A stretch of 64,000 bases of DNA, taken from the NCBI RefSeq assembly GCF_900091475.1, contig NZ_FMIB01000002.1, forward strand, positions 4,030,001-4,094,000. Reading direction: 5' to 3'. This DNA is from Micromonospora chersina (GTDB taxonomy: Bacteria > Actinomycetota > Actinomycetes > Mycobacteriales > Micromonosporaceae). Positions 15,175-23,050 of this stretch are shown piece by piece. The stretch's first letter is position 1. Every line of letters begins with the position of its first letter. A program made the position numbers and the translations under genes. A model generated the notes under the pieces. It had not been told where the DNA came from. It did not search any database and saw only the letters and a program-made list of their open reading frames with translations.

Positions 15175-15432
15175 CGGGGTCACTCCTCCACATGTATAGA
15201 CATCGGCCGGGGTCCCGCCGGCCGACGCGTCTCCCATGGTCCGGCTAGTCCCCGATGTCCGACATGGGCCGAACGGCTGAAGGTCCCTAGACGGACGGAT
15301 GAACCATGCCCGATTTTTACGACTTTTATGCCGCAGAATCTACCTTATTCGGACTCATGATCACGGGTCGTGAAGCGTCGACTACGAGACAGTCTCGCAT
15401 CGAGAGGGCTCAACCCGGGCAAACCCGGCGGC
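15175..15432. other. Intergenic leader of bldC
   Basis: 258 bases with no credible gene. On the bldC side there is a small palindrome around ATGTCCGACAT (15255-15265). Bases 15310-15358 are strikingly AT-rich for this genome (ATTTTTACGACTTTTATG, then TCTACCTTATTC) and probably hold the bldC promoter. No canonical -35/-10 pair was convincing. Confidence 0.6.
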
Positions 15433-16272
15433 CTAGTTGCAGCGCTCCAGCAGCTGCACGGCACGCCAGCGGGCGACCAGCTTGTCGTACGCCGCCGAGG
15501 CCTCCTCCGCCTCGCCGCGCGAGAGCCCGGCCAGCCCGGTCGCGACCAGCTCGGTCGAGTCGTCGGTGGCGAGCGTCTCGTCGGGCAGCAGCTGCACCAG
15601 GCCGCCGTAGTCCAGCTCCACGACCGAGCGGGGGTGGAACTCCTCCAGCCAGCGGGCGGCCTCCTCGACCGCCTCGGTGATCGGCGCCTCGCCGACCGAC
15701 TTGCGCAGCACGGACAGGGCGCGGGACGACCGGCGGCGCGCCTTGGAGATCTCCGTCCGGTAGCGCAGCGCCCGCCGCTCCGGCTCGGTGACCAGGTGCC
15801 GCTCCTGCGCGTCGAAGAGCACGAACCAGCGCAGCGGCACGCCCCAGGTGGCGATCTGCTCGTGGACCCGGGGCACCCCGTGCTCCAGCACCCGCGCCCC
15901 GCTGCGCCAGTCCTCCACCACGGCCTTGGCCTGGCCGGCGAGGACCGGCGGGACGAACGCGTCGGCCAGCACCGAGGGCACCCCGTCGCGGGCGCTCAGC
16001 GCCGCCTCGGCGACCCGGATCCGCAGGTTCCAGGGGCAGACCAGCAGGGTGTCGTCGGCCTCCAGGACGTACGCCTCCTCGGGCAGGTCGGGCAGCCGGG
16101 TCCAGCCCGCGCCCAGCGCCTCGATCACCGCCGTCCGCTGCCGGCCCGGCCCCTCCAGCGGAGCGACCGCCCGGCCCTCGTCGACGTAGCGGCGCCAGTA
16201 CGACTGCCGGTCGCGATCGAAGGCGGTCAGCGGCTCGTACACGCGCAGGTATGAGGCGAAGAGCGACGGCAC
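15433..16272 (-). CDS. Conserved actinobacterial hypothetical protein
   Basis: 279 residues starting at a GTG at 16272 that follows GGGAGGA. Recognisable features are an N-terminal [22 protein letters not shown] segment and a mixed alpha/beta body ([33 protein letters not shown]), then a C-terminal [22 protein letters not shown] and a helical end. It has no signal peptide or transmembrane helix. I recall it as conserved next to the amino-acid dehydrogenase and bldC in streptomycetes, with no known function. The frame is open further upstream into the divergent promoter, but that stretch is low-complexity. Confidence 0.78.
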   Translation of the reverse strand: MPSLFASYLRVYEPLTAFDRDRQSYWRRYVDEGRAVAPLEGPGRQRTAVIEALGAGWTRLPDLPEEAYVLEADDTLLVCPWNLRIRVAEAALSARDGVPSVLADAFVPPVLAGQAKAVVEDWRSGARVLEHGVPRVHEQIATWGVPLRWFVLFDAQERHLVTEPERRALRYRTEISKARRRSSRALSVLRKSVGEAPITEAVEEAARWLEEFHPRSVVELDYGGLVQLLPDETLATDDSTELVATGLAGLSRGEAEEASAAYDKLVARWRAVQLLERCN

Positions 16273-16447
16273 GGCGACGATCCTCCCACGAGACGGGACT
16301 TGTCCGCCGCCGCCGTCACGAGGCGTCGTGACGTGCGCGACAGTACGGCTGCGGCCGATATTAGGCTCAGTAGCACCGGCACCATCCCGCCGGCGTGCCA
16401 ACAGGTTCCGCGCCCCACAAGGACGCACACCGACACAGGAGTCAGCC

Positions 16448-17530
16448 ATGGGCGTATTCGCCAGCACCGACGACCCGGGATCCACCGGTCACGAACAGGT
16501 CGTGTTCTGCCAGGACAAGCAGTCCGGCCTGAAGGCGATCATCGGGATCTACTCCACCGCGCTGGGCCCCGCCCTCGGCGGCACCCGGTTCTACCCGTAC
16601 GCCAGCGAGTCCGACGCCCTCGCCGACGTGCTCGACCTCTCCCGGGGCATGGCGTACAAGAACGCGCTGGCCGGCCTCGACCTCGGTGGCGGCAAGGCGG
16701 TCATCTGGGGTGACCCGGAGCAGATCAAGAGCGAGGCGCTGCTGCGCGCCTACGGCCGTTTCGTGGAGTCCCTGGCCGGGCGCTACTACACCGCCTGCGA
16801 CGTCGGCACCTACGTCGCCGACATGGACGTGATCGCCCGGGAGACGAGCTACGTCACCGGCCGCAGCGTGGAGCACGGCGGCGCCGGCGACTCGTCCGTC
16901 CTCACCGCCTGGGGCGTCTTCCAGGGCATGCGCGCCGCCGCCGAGCACGTCTGGGGCACCCCGAGCCTGGCCGGTAAGCGGGTCGGCGTGGCCGGCCTGG
17001 GCAAGGTCGGCAAGTACCTCACCGGCCACCTGCTGGAGGACGGGGCGGAGGTCGTGGCGACCGACGTCAACCCGAAGGCCCTGGAGTGGGTGCGCACCAC
17101 CCACCCGCAGGTCACCCTGGTCGACGACACCGCGGCGCTGGTCGCGTCCGACATCGACGTGTACGCCCCGTGCGCGCTGGGCGGCGCCCTGAACGACGAC
17201 ACGGTGCCGGTGCTGCGCGCGAAGGTGGTCGCCGGGGCGGCCAACAACCAGCTCGCCCACGCGGGCATCGAGAAGGTCCTCGCCGACCGGGGCATCCTCT
17301 ACGCCCCCGACTACGTGGTGAACGCCGGCGGCGTGATCCAGGTGGCCGACGAGATCGAGGGCTTCAACTTCGAGCGCGCGAAGCTGCGGGCCACCCGGAT
17401 CTTCGACACCACCCGGGAGATCCTGCGACTCGCCGACGACGAGGGCGTCCCGCCGGCGGTGGCCGCGGACCGGCTCGCCGAGCGGCGGATGGCCGAGGTC
17501 GGCCGGCTGCGCACCATCCACCTGCGCTGA
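16448..17530 (+). CDS. vdh: Leucine/valine dehydrogenase (Glu/Leu/Phe/Val dehydrogenase family)
   Basis: 360-residue NAD-dependent enzyme that reversibly deaminates branched-chain amino acids to 2-oxo acids. The N-terminal catalytic domain has [12 protein letters not shown] and the glycine-rich [12 protein letters not shown] with the catalytic lysine. The cofactor domain has [13 protein letters not shown] and an acidic strand end, [11 protein letters not shown]. The conserved AGAANNQLA loop and the [15 protein letters not shown] segment are intact. In streptomycetes the equivalent gene encodes valine dehydrogenase feeding polyketide precursors. Start ATG at 16448. A longer in-frame extension upstream covers the divergent promoter and was not used. 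Confidence 0.9.
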   Translation: MGVFASTDDPGSTGHEQVVFCQDKQSGLKAIIGIYSTALGPALGGTRFYPYASESDALADVLDLSRGMAYKNALAGLDLGGGKAVIWGDPEQIKSEALLRAYGRFVESLAGRYYTACDVGTYVADMDVIARETSYVTGRSVEHGGAGDSSVLTAWGVFQGMRAAAEHVWGTPSLAGKRVGVAGLGKVGKYLTGHLLEDGAEVVATDVNPKALEWVRTTHPQVTLVDDTAALVASDIDVYAPCALGGALNDDTVPVLRAKVVAGAANNQLAHAGIEKVLADRGILYAPDYVVNAGGVIQVADEIEGFNFERAKLRATRIFDTTREILRLADDEGVPPAVAADRLAERRMAEVGRLRTIHLR

Positions 17531-17540
17531 ACGTCACCCT

Positions 17541-17566
17541 CGGGGGCGGGCACTCGCCCGCCCCCG
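17541..17566 (+). terminator. Terminator of the dehydrogenase gene
   Basis: Perfect 11-bp stem CGGGGGCGGGC / GCCCGCCCCCG with a 4-base loop, 10 bases after the stop codon. Confidence 0.85.
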
Positions 17567-17831
17567 GGGCGCGCCGACCCGCACACCGGCGTTAAGCTGC
17601 GATTGGGATGTTTCGTGCCGGTTTGACCGCTGTCATGGCCGGCCCCGGCGCTCACTCCTTACCGGGTACACTTTGTGACGGCCGGATCACTGCGACGCGC
17701 AGGGCCGGTTGACGGTAACCCGAGGTGCCGAACGGTGGCATCCCCATGTACCGTAAGAGCCACGAGAGATGCCTGACGTCATCGGGGCCCGCCTTCGGGC
17801 TGCCCCGCATTCTGTGCGAGGGGGTCGAGCC
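17567..17831. other. Promoter region of the DUF3073 gene
   Basis: 265 bases between the dehydrogenase terminator and the DUF3073 start. Isolated promoter-like hexamers occur (TTGACC at 17623, TACACT at 17667, TTGACG at 17709), but none pair at normal spacing. No gene seen. Confidence 0.4.
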
Positions 17832-18050
17832 ATGGGGCGCGGCCGTGCTAAGGCCAAGCAGACGAAGGTGGCGCGGGAGTTGAAGTACCACTCCCCGAAC
17901 ACCGACCTCACCGCCTTGCAGCGCGAGTTGGCGGGTGCTGGTGGGAAGTCTGAGCAGCACTTCGACGACGACTACAAAGAGTATGTCGACGACGATGATG
18001 AGGATCACGCGGACGACGACCCGGACACCTGGGTCCGTCCGACCCGCTGA
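17832..18050 (+). CDS. DUF3073 family small protein
   Basis: 72 residues: a basic N-terminus (MGRGRAKAKQTKVARELKYH), the SPNTDLTALQREL segment typical of DUF3073, then a very acidic tail rich in Asp (YVDDDDEDHADDDPD). Charge is therefore segregated along the chain. The family is widespread in actinobacteria and usually sits between the dehydrogenase and purM in my recollection; function is unknown. ATG at 17832 follows a purine-rich GGGGTCGAG. A hairpin terminator follows at 18065-18093. Confidence 0.85.
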   Translation: MGRGRAKAKQTKVARELKYHSPNTDLTALQRELAGAGGKSEQHFDDDYKEYVDDDDEDHADDDPDTWVRPTR

Positions 18051-18064
18051 CCTCCGGTCGCATC

Positions 18065-18093
18065 TGAGCACGCGGTGACTCCCCGCGTGCTCA
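18065..18093 (+). terminator. Terminator of the DUF3073 gene
   Basis: Perfect 11-bp stem TGAGCACGCGG / CCGCGTGCTCA with a 7-base loop, 15 bases after the stop. Confidence 0.8.
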
Positions 18094-18122
18094 CGCATGT
18101 GCCCATCCAAAGCGGCGCACCG

Positions 18123-18181
18123 ACGATCAGGGACCTCGCCGTGCCGGAGCCACTCCGGCCGACCGGCAGGTCCCTGATCGT
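18123..18181 (-). terminator. Hairpin after the RiPP precursor gene
   Basis: ACGATCAGGGACCT (18123-18136) pairs perfectly with its complement at 18168-18181. The loop contains a second stem-loop (CCGGAG/CTCCGG). It starts 12 bases beyond the precursor stop on the minus strand. Confidence 0.75.
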
Positions 18182-18193
18182 GGACGCGCACCC

Positions 18194-18430
18194 TCAGCGG
18201 GGCCGGTTGTTCCAGTTGTAGAACGTCGGGATGTTCTCGAAGTGGTTCCAGGCGCACACCGCGCTGGCACCGTCGCCGCCCGACACCTCCGCCCGCAGCA
18301 GGCGCGCGGCCTCGGCCTCGTGGAGAAGCGCGGTCAACCCGGCGGCGGCCTCCCGCACCCGGTCCACTACGGGATCAGGGGCGGCTCCCCCGACGCGCTC
18401 AGGCTGCCGGTGACTCGTGGTCTCGGGCAT
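18194..18430 (-). CDS. RiPP precursor peptide, candidate multi-cyclophane substrate
   Basis: 78 residues from ATG at 18430, preceded by GGAG inside the end of the radical SAM gene. Residues 1-55 form a leader with a helical, Ala/Leu/Arg-rich part (VVDRVREAAAGLTALLHEAE). The C-terminal core is CAWNHFENIPTFYNWNN (59-75) followed by Arg-Pro-Arg. It has aromatic-x-Asn triplets F64-E65-N66, F70-Y71-N72 and W73-N74-N75, plus W61-N62-H63: the pattern modified by three-residue-cyclophane radical SAM enzymes. The composition resembles actinobacterial peptides I recall as AmcA-type. No protease or exporter is adjacent. It overlaps the maturase gene by 32 bases. Confidence 0.82.
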   Translation of the reverse strand: MPETTSHRQPERVGGAAPDPVVDRVREAAAGLTALLHEAEAARLLRAEVSGGDGASAVCAWNHFENIPTFYNWNNRPR

Positions 18431-19526
18431 GCTCCAACACTCCCTCCAGTAGGCGGATCTTGCTGTTGCGGCAGTGCTCGGTCTCCGTACCGTCAAAACG
18501 CCCCAGCTCGAAGTAGCGGTTGGCCGCGTGGCCGCCGCCGCAGAAGCCGAAGTAGGGGCAGGAGGACCGGCACGCCTCCACGCCGGTGAGGAACTCGCCC
18601 ACCCAGGGCGTCCGCCCCGCGCCGGCCAGGATCTCGGCCAGCGGGGTGGTCAGCACGTTACCGCTGCTGAAGTCGCCGTAGCGCGGGTCGGTGAAGCCGG
18701 CCAGCTCCGGCGAGAGCACGACCACCGAGCCGTCGTGGCTCACCGTGGGGATCGGGTCGAGCCGGCGGGGCAGCAGGTCGTCGGCCGTGCCGGCCAGGAC
18801 GGCGCCCGCGTACCGCAGGGACCACTCGATCTCGCGCAGGTGGATCCGGGGATCCCGGCGCCAGGCGGCGACCAACTCGGCCCAGAACCCGGTCACCGCG
18901 GCCGCGTCCCGGGCGTTCGTGCGGGTGTTCACGCCCTCGGTCTCCTCGATGTTGATCCCCAGCACGTCGCAGCCGAGGTCGAGGAAGTAGTCGTAGAGCT
19001 CGGTGGCCAGCCCCGGCTCCGGCCGGGAGACCACGGCCAGCGCCGAGAAGGGCAGCCCGTGCCGGCGCAGCGCCGCCACCCCGGCCAGGATCCGGTCGTA
19101 CGCCGGCCGGCCGCCCCGGGTGACCCGCTCGCCGTTGCGGGCCCGGGGGCCGTCCACGCTCACGCTGACCCGGATCCCGTGCTCGGCGAAGAACGCGCAC
19201 CAGGCGTCGTCGATGAGCGTGGCGTTGGTCTGGACGTGGTGCTCCACCGCCGGGCCGAACGGGGCCAGCAGGGCCGCCAGGTGCTCCCGGCCGGCCGCGA
19301 GCGGCTCGCCGCCGTGCCAGACCACCGAGAAGCGCTCGGAGGCCGCCCAGGGGTTCACCGAGGCCGCCACCGCCTCGGCGACCGTGAGCGGCATCCGCCG
19401 GTCGACGGCCCGCAGCGGCAGGTAGCAGTAGACGCAGTCGAGGTTGCAGAGCGTAGTCGGCTGCATCACCACGTACGAGGGGACGGCGGAGATGCCCCGC
19501 ATCCCGGTGTGCGTACGCGCAGCCAT
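18399..19526 (-). CDS. Radical SAM/SPASM peptide maturase, cyclophane-forming type
   Basis: 375 residues from ATG at 19526 (GGGAGGG upstream). Residues 27-34 are the radical SAM cluster motif CNLDCVYC (Cys27, 31, 34), preceded by YVVMQPTTL. WHGGEPL is the glycine-rich SAM motif. The C-terminal part carries SPASM-like cysteines (ACRSSCPYFGFCGG, later EHC). This matches enzymes that join aromatic side chains to a residue two positions downstream, here most likely the aromatic-x-Asn triplets of the adjacent precursor. The closest type I recall is AmcB. It needs two or three Fe-S clusters and SAM and acts in the cytosol on the leader-bound peptide. Confidence 0.88.
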   Translation of the reverse strand: MAARTHTGMRGISAVPSYVVMQPTTLCNLDCVYCYLPLRAVDRRMPLTVAEAVAASVNPWAASERFSVVWHGGEPLAAGREHLAALLAPFGPAVEHHVQTNATLIDDAWCAFFAEHGIRVSVSVDGPRARNGERVTRGGRPAYDRILAGVAALRRHGLPFSALAVVSRPEPGLATELYDYFLDLGCDVLGINIEETEGVNTRTNARDAAAVTGFWAELVAAWRRDPRIHLREIEWSLRYAGAVLAGTADDLLPRRLDPIPTVSHDGSVVVLSPELAGFTDPRYGDFSSGNVLTTPLAEILAGAGRTPWVGEFLTGVEACRSSCPYFGFCGGGHAANRYFELGRFDGTETEHCRNSKIRLLEGVLEHARDHESPAA

Positions 19527-19537
19527 CAACCCTCCCC

Positions 19538-19569
19538 CGCCTAGCCTGAACCGCCCTTCAGGCTAGGCG
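19538..19569. promoter_or_regulatory. Inverted repeat between purM and the RiPP operon
   Basis: Perfect 13-bp arms CGCCTAGCCTGAA / TTCAGGCTAGGCG with a 6-base loop. On the minus strand it lies 58 bases after the purM stop and directly before the GGGAGGG ribosome-binding site of the maturase. It may be the purM terminator, an operator, or an attenuator for the RiPP genes. Confidence 0.6.
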
Positions 19570-19626
19570 GCGGTGACCACTCGGGTGAACCCCCGATCAG
19601 GTGCCCGGATGATCACCGGAGAGTGA

Positions 19627-20781
19627 TCACCCGCGGGTGTGCTGGCCGATCATCTGCACGTTGCCGGTGCCCTCGATGATCTCGCCGGCCTGCCAGGCGT
19701 CGACGCCGCGGCCGGTCAGGGTGGCCAGCGCGCGGTCCGCGTCCTCGGCCGAGACGATGGCGAACATGCCGACGCCCATGTTGAACGTCGCCTCCATCTC
19801 CGGGTCCTCGATCCGGCCCTTGGACTGGATCAGGTCGAAGATCGGCTGCGGCTTCCAGGTGGAGCGGTTGACCACCGCGTCGACGTGCTCGGGCAGGACC
19901 CGGACCAGGTTGCCCGGGATGCCGCCGCCGGTGACGTGGGCCAGCACCCGCACCTCGGCCTCGGCGATCAGCTTGAGGCAGTCCTGCGCGTAGATCTTGG
20001 TGGGGGTCAGCAGCTCCTCGCCGAGGGTGCGCTGCCGGCCGAAGTCCTCGATCACCACGTCCAGCCGCATCCGGCCGGCGCCCAGCAGCACGTGCCGGAC
20101 CAGCGAGTAGCCGTTGGAGTGCAGGCCCGAGGAGCGCATGGCGATCACCACGTCGCCCACCTCGACCCGCTCCGGGCTGAGGATGTCGCTCTCCTCCACC
20201 ACGCCCACGCCGGTCGCCGAGATGTCGTACTCGTCGGGGCGCAGCACGCCCGGGTGCTCGGCGGTCTCGCCACCGAGCAGGGCGCAGCCGGCGTACCGGC
20301 AGCCGTCGGCGATGCCGGCACCGATCTCGGCGACCTTGTCCGGGACGACCTCGCCGGTGGCGATGTAGTCGAGCAGGAAGAGCGGCTCCGCGCCGCACGC
20401 CACCAGGTCGTCGACCACCATGGCGACCAGGTCGATGCCGACCGTGTCGTGGATGTCGAGCTGCTGGGCGATCACCAGCTTGGTGCCCACACCGTCGGTG
20501 GAGGAGGCCAGGATCGGGTTCTTGTACTTCTTCGTGTCCAGCCGGAACAGGCCGGCGAAGCCGCCCAGGTCACCCATGACCTCCGGGCGCCGGGTCTGCC
20601 GGACCTTGGACTTCAGCAGCTCGACCGCGCGGTCGCCCGCCTCGATCGACACCCCGGCATCGGCGTACGAGACCGAGCGTTTGCGCTGCGTACGGCCGGT
20701 CCCCGCCGACCAGGGCTGGCGGTCGCCGCCGGCGCCCGTCGGGCTGGATCCTGCGCCGCTGCGCTCGGACACGTGGGTCAC
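19627..20781 (-). CDS. purM: Phosphoribosylformylglycinamidine cyclo-ligase (AIR synthetase)
   Basis: 384 residues. Uses ATP to close FGAM into AIR, step five of purine synthesis. The N-terminal SYADAGVSIEAGDRAVELL hallmark begins near residue 32, followed by STDGVGTKL, the ATP-binding region with VDDLVACGAEPLF, GETAEHPGV, and SSGLHSNGYSL; the C-terminal domain has THVTGGGIPGN-like HVTGGGIPGNLVRVLP. A Ser/Gly-rich 30-residue N-terminal extension precedes the domain. GTG at 20781 follows GGGGAG. It lies 56 bases after purF and forms an operon with it. Confidence 0.95.
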   Translation of the reverse strand: MTHVSERSGAGSSPTGAGGDRQPWSAGTGRTQRKRSVSYADAGVSIEAGDRAVELLKSKVRQTRRPEVMGDLGGFAGLFRLDTKKYKNPILASSTDGVGTKLVIAQQLDIHDTVGIDLVAMVVDDLVACGAEPLFLLDYIATGEVVPDKVAEIGAGIADGCRYAGCALLGGETAEHPGVLRPDEYDISATGVGVVEESDILSPERVEVGDVVIAMRSSGLHSNGYSLVRHVLLGAGRMRLDVVIEDFGRQRTLGEELLTPTKIYAQDCLKLIAEAEVRVLAHVTGGGIPGNLVRVLPEHVDAVVNRSTWKPQPIFDLIQSKGRIEDPEMEATFNMGVGMFAIVSAEDADRALATLTGRGVDAWQAGEIIEGTGNVQMIGQHTRG

Positions 20782-20837
20782 GGTTCTCCCCTTTTGGTTC
20801 CCGCGGACCGGCCGGTGGGCCGCCCGCGTCGGTGGTG

Positions 20838-22367
20838 CTACGGGCGGTTGCTCGGCGTGGCGACGAGCGCGGCGGTGGTTGCGGCGGCGGGCTCGGACGC
20901 CTCGGCGGCGACCCGGCGGCCCACTCCTTCGAGCACGTGCTTGCCGATCAGGTTCCCGGCCGGCAGCTCGATCGGGTATTCCCCGTCGAAGCACGCCCGG
21001 CAGAGCCGGGTCTTCGGCTGCTCCGTCGCGGCGATCAGGCCGGGGAGCGATACGTAGCCCAGCGTGTCGGCCCCGATCGACCGGCGGATGCCCTCGTTGT
21101 CCAGCCCGTTGGCCAGCAGCTCGGCCCGGGTGGCGAAGTCGATCCCGTAGAAGCAGGGCCAGCGGACCGGCGGCGACGAGATCCGGACGTGGACCTCCAG
21201 CGCCCCCGCCTCGCGCAGCATCCGCACGATGGCCCGCTGGGTGTTGCCCCGCACGATCGAGTCGTCCACGACCACCAGGCGCTTGCCGCGGACGTTCTCC
21301 CGCAGCGGGTTGAGCTTGAGCCGGATGCCGAGCTGGCGGAGGGTCTGCGAGGGCTGGATGAAGGTGCGCCCGACGTACGGGTTCTTCATGAGGCCCTGGC
21401 CGTAGGTGATGCCGGACTCCTCGGCGTAGCCGATCGCGGCCGGGGTGCCGGACTCCGGCACCGGGATGACCAGGTCGGCCTCGACCGGGTGCTCCCGGGC
21501 GAGCTGGCGACCGATCTGCACCCGGGCGGAGTGCACGTTCCGCCCGGCGATGGTGGCGTCCGGGCGGGCGATGTACACGTACTCGAAGAGGCAGCCCTTG
21601 GGCTCCGGGGCGGCGAACCGGCTCGACCGCAGCCCGTCCTCGTCGATGGCGATCAGCTCGCCCGGCTCCACCTCGCGGACCACGCTCGCGCCGACGATGT
21701 CCAGCGCGGCGGTCTCGCTCGCCACCACCCAGCCGCGCTCCAGCCGGCCGAGAACCAACGGGCGGACGCCGTGCGGGTCGCGGGCCGCGTAGAGGGTCGA
21801 CTCGTCCATGAAGACGAAGCTGAACGCGCCGCGCAGCTGGGGCAGCACCTCCAGGGCGGCCGCCTCGACGGAGAGGTCGGGTCGGCTGGCCAGCAGCATG
21901 GTGACCAGCGAGGTGTCGTTGGTCGAGCCGTCGGAGTCGACACCCCGCTCGGCCACCTCGCGCTGGAGGTCGGCGGTGTTGACCAGGTTGCCGTTGTGGG
22001 CCAGCGCGATGGTGGTGCCGGCGCTGGTGGCCCGGATGGTCGGCTGGGCGTTCTCCCAGGTCGAACCGCCCGTGGTCGAGTAGCGCGCGTGCCCGATCGC
22101 CACGTGCCCGCGCAGGCTGGCCAGCGTCGGCTCGTCGAAGACCTGGGCGACCAGGCCGAGGTCCTTGTAGACCACGACCCCGGAACCGTCGCTCACCGCG
22201 ATGCCCGCGGCCTCCTGGCCGCGGTGCTGGAGGGCGTAGAGCCCGAAGTAGGTCAGGTTGGCGACCTCCTCCCCGGGCGCCCAGACGCCGAAGACGCCGC
22301 ACGCGTCCTGGGGGCCGGGTCGCTGGGGGTCAAGGTCGTGGCTCAGCCGGCCATCGCCTCGGGGCAC
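20838..22367 (-). CDS. purF: Amidophosphoribosyltransferase
   Basis: 509-residue glutamine PRPP amidotransferase, the committed step of purine synthesis. The propeptide is followed by the catalytic nucleophile at Cys23 in QDACGVFGVW, the N-terminal amidohydrolase fold (GLYALQHRGQEAAGI), and the PRPP-binding loop VVVDDSIVRGNT in the C-terminal half. Length is typical. I use GTG at 22367 (GAGGGAG eight bases before); a TTG five codons upstream is an alternative. A minus-strand TACACT about 95 bases upstream could be its -10. First gene of the purF-purM transcript. Confidence 0.95.
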   Translation of the reverse strand: MPRGDGRLSHDLDPQRPGPQDACGVFGVWAPGEEVANLTYFGLYALQHRGQEAAGIAVSDGSGVVVYKDLGLVAQVFDEPTLASLRGHVAIGHARYSTTGGSTWENAQPTIRATSAGTTIALAHNGNLVNTADLQREVAERGVDSDGSTNDTSLVTMLLASRPDLSVEAAALEVLPQLRGAFSFVFMDESTLYAARDPHGVRPLVLGRLERGWVVASETAALDIVGASVVREVEPGELIAIDEDGLRSSRFAAPEPKGCLFEYVYIARPDATIAGRNVHSARVQIGRQLAREHPVEADLVIPVPESGTPAAIGYAEESGITYGQGLMKNPYVGRTFIQPSQTLRQLGIRLKLNPLRENVRGKRLVVVDDSIVRGNTQRAIVRMLREAGALEVHVRISSPPVRWPCFYGIDFATRAELLANGLDNEGIRRSIGADTLGYVSLPGLIAATEQPKTRLCRACFDGEYPIELPAGNLIGKHVLEGVGRRVAAEASEPAAATTAALVATPSNRP

Positions 22368-22537
22368 CTGCCGCTCCCTCAATGCTGGGGTCTGGACTGG
22401 CCTGGCGGAGGTCGGGGGGCAAGCTCCGCACGGTGGGCCGGGGACCGTGGTCGCCTCATAGTGTACGCGAACAGCCGACGATACCGACAGTCACGATCCG
22501 CCCGCACAGCGTGACCGGTGGGCGCGCGTCACCGCAG

Positions 22538-22891
22538 CTACAGCGGCAGGTGCTCGGAAAGATCCGCCCGGATGCCGGACACGCGTACGCGACCCTCGGT
22601 GACCGCCTCCGCCCAGCCGAGGCGGCCCGTGGCCACCTCCAGCCAGGTCTTCGGGTCCATTTCCACCACGTTCGGGGGCGTTCCGCGGGTGTGTCGCGGC
22701 CCCGCCACGCACTGCACGGCACCGTAGGGTGGAACCCGCACCTCCACCGATCGGCCGGGGGCGCGCTCCGCGAGGACGGCCAAGAGCGTACGGACCGCCT
22801 CCCGGAACACCGGCCGTTCGGGCCTACGCCCCTCATCCAGCGCCGTCAACGTTGCCGCGACCGCGGCCGAATAAGTGTGCGGAGAGGACAC
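22538..22891 (-). CDS. Sterol-carrier-family (SCP2-like) small protein
   Basis: 117 residues from GTG at 22891. Family marks are [14 protein letters not shown], then [19 protein letters not shown], and a C-terminal [20 protein letters not shown] segment. I recognise this as the actinobacterial sterol carrier family protein usually beside purF; its ligand is unknown. The N-terminal part is a helix ([15 protein letters not shown]). The frame is open to 23002, and a longer start there would overlap the promoter of the divergent gene at 23051, so the start is the least certain part. Confidence 0.75.
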   Translation of the reverse strand: MSSPHTYSAAVAATLTALDEGRRPERPVFREAVRTLLAVLAERAPGRSVEVRVPPYGAVQCVAGPRHTRGTPPNVVEMDPKTWLEVATGRLGWAEAVTEGRVRVSGIRADLSEHLPL

Positions 22892-23050
22892 GACGGGACG
22901 ATACGACCCGGCAGCATCCCGCTCGACGCTGGCCCTGGGTAGAGATGATCCGGTCAGACAAGGCATAGTTGCCGACGGCGTATTCGTACCGTGAGTGATC
23001 ACCCTGGCCGGACCGGCCGGCGGGGAGATCAGACCCGGAAGGCGGTGGAC

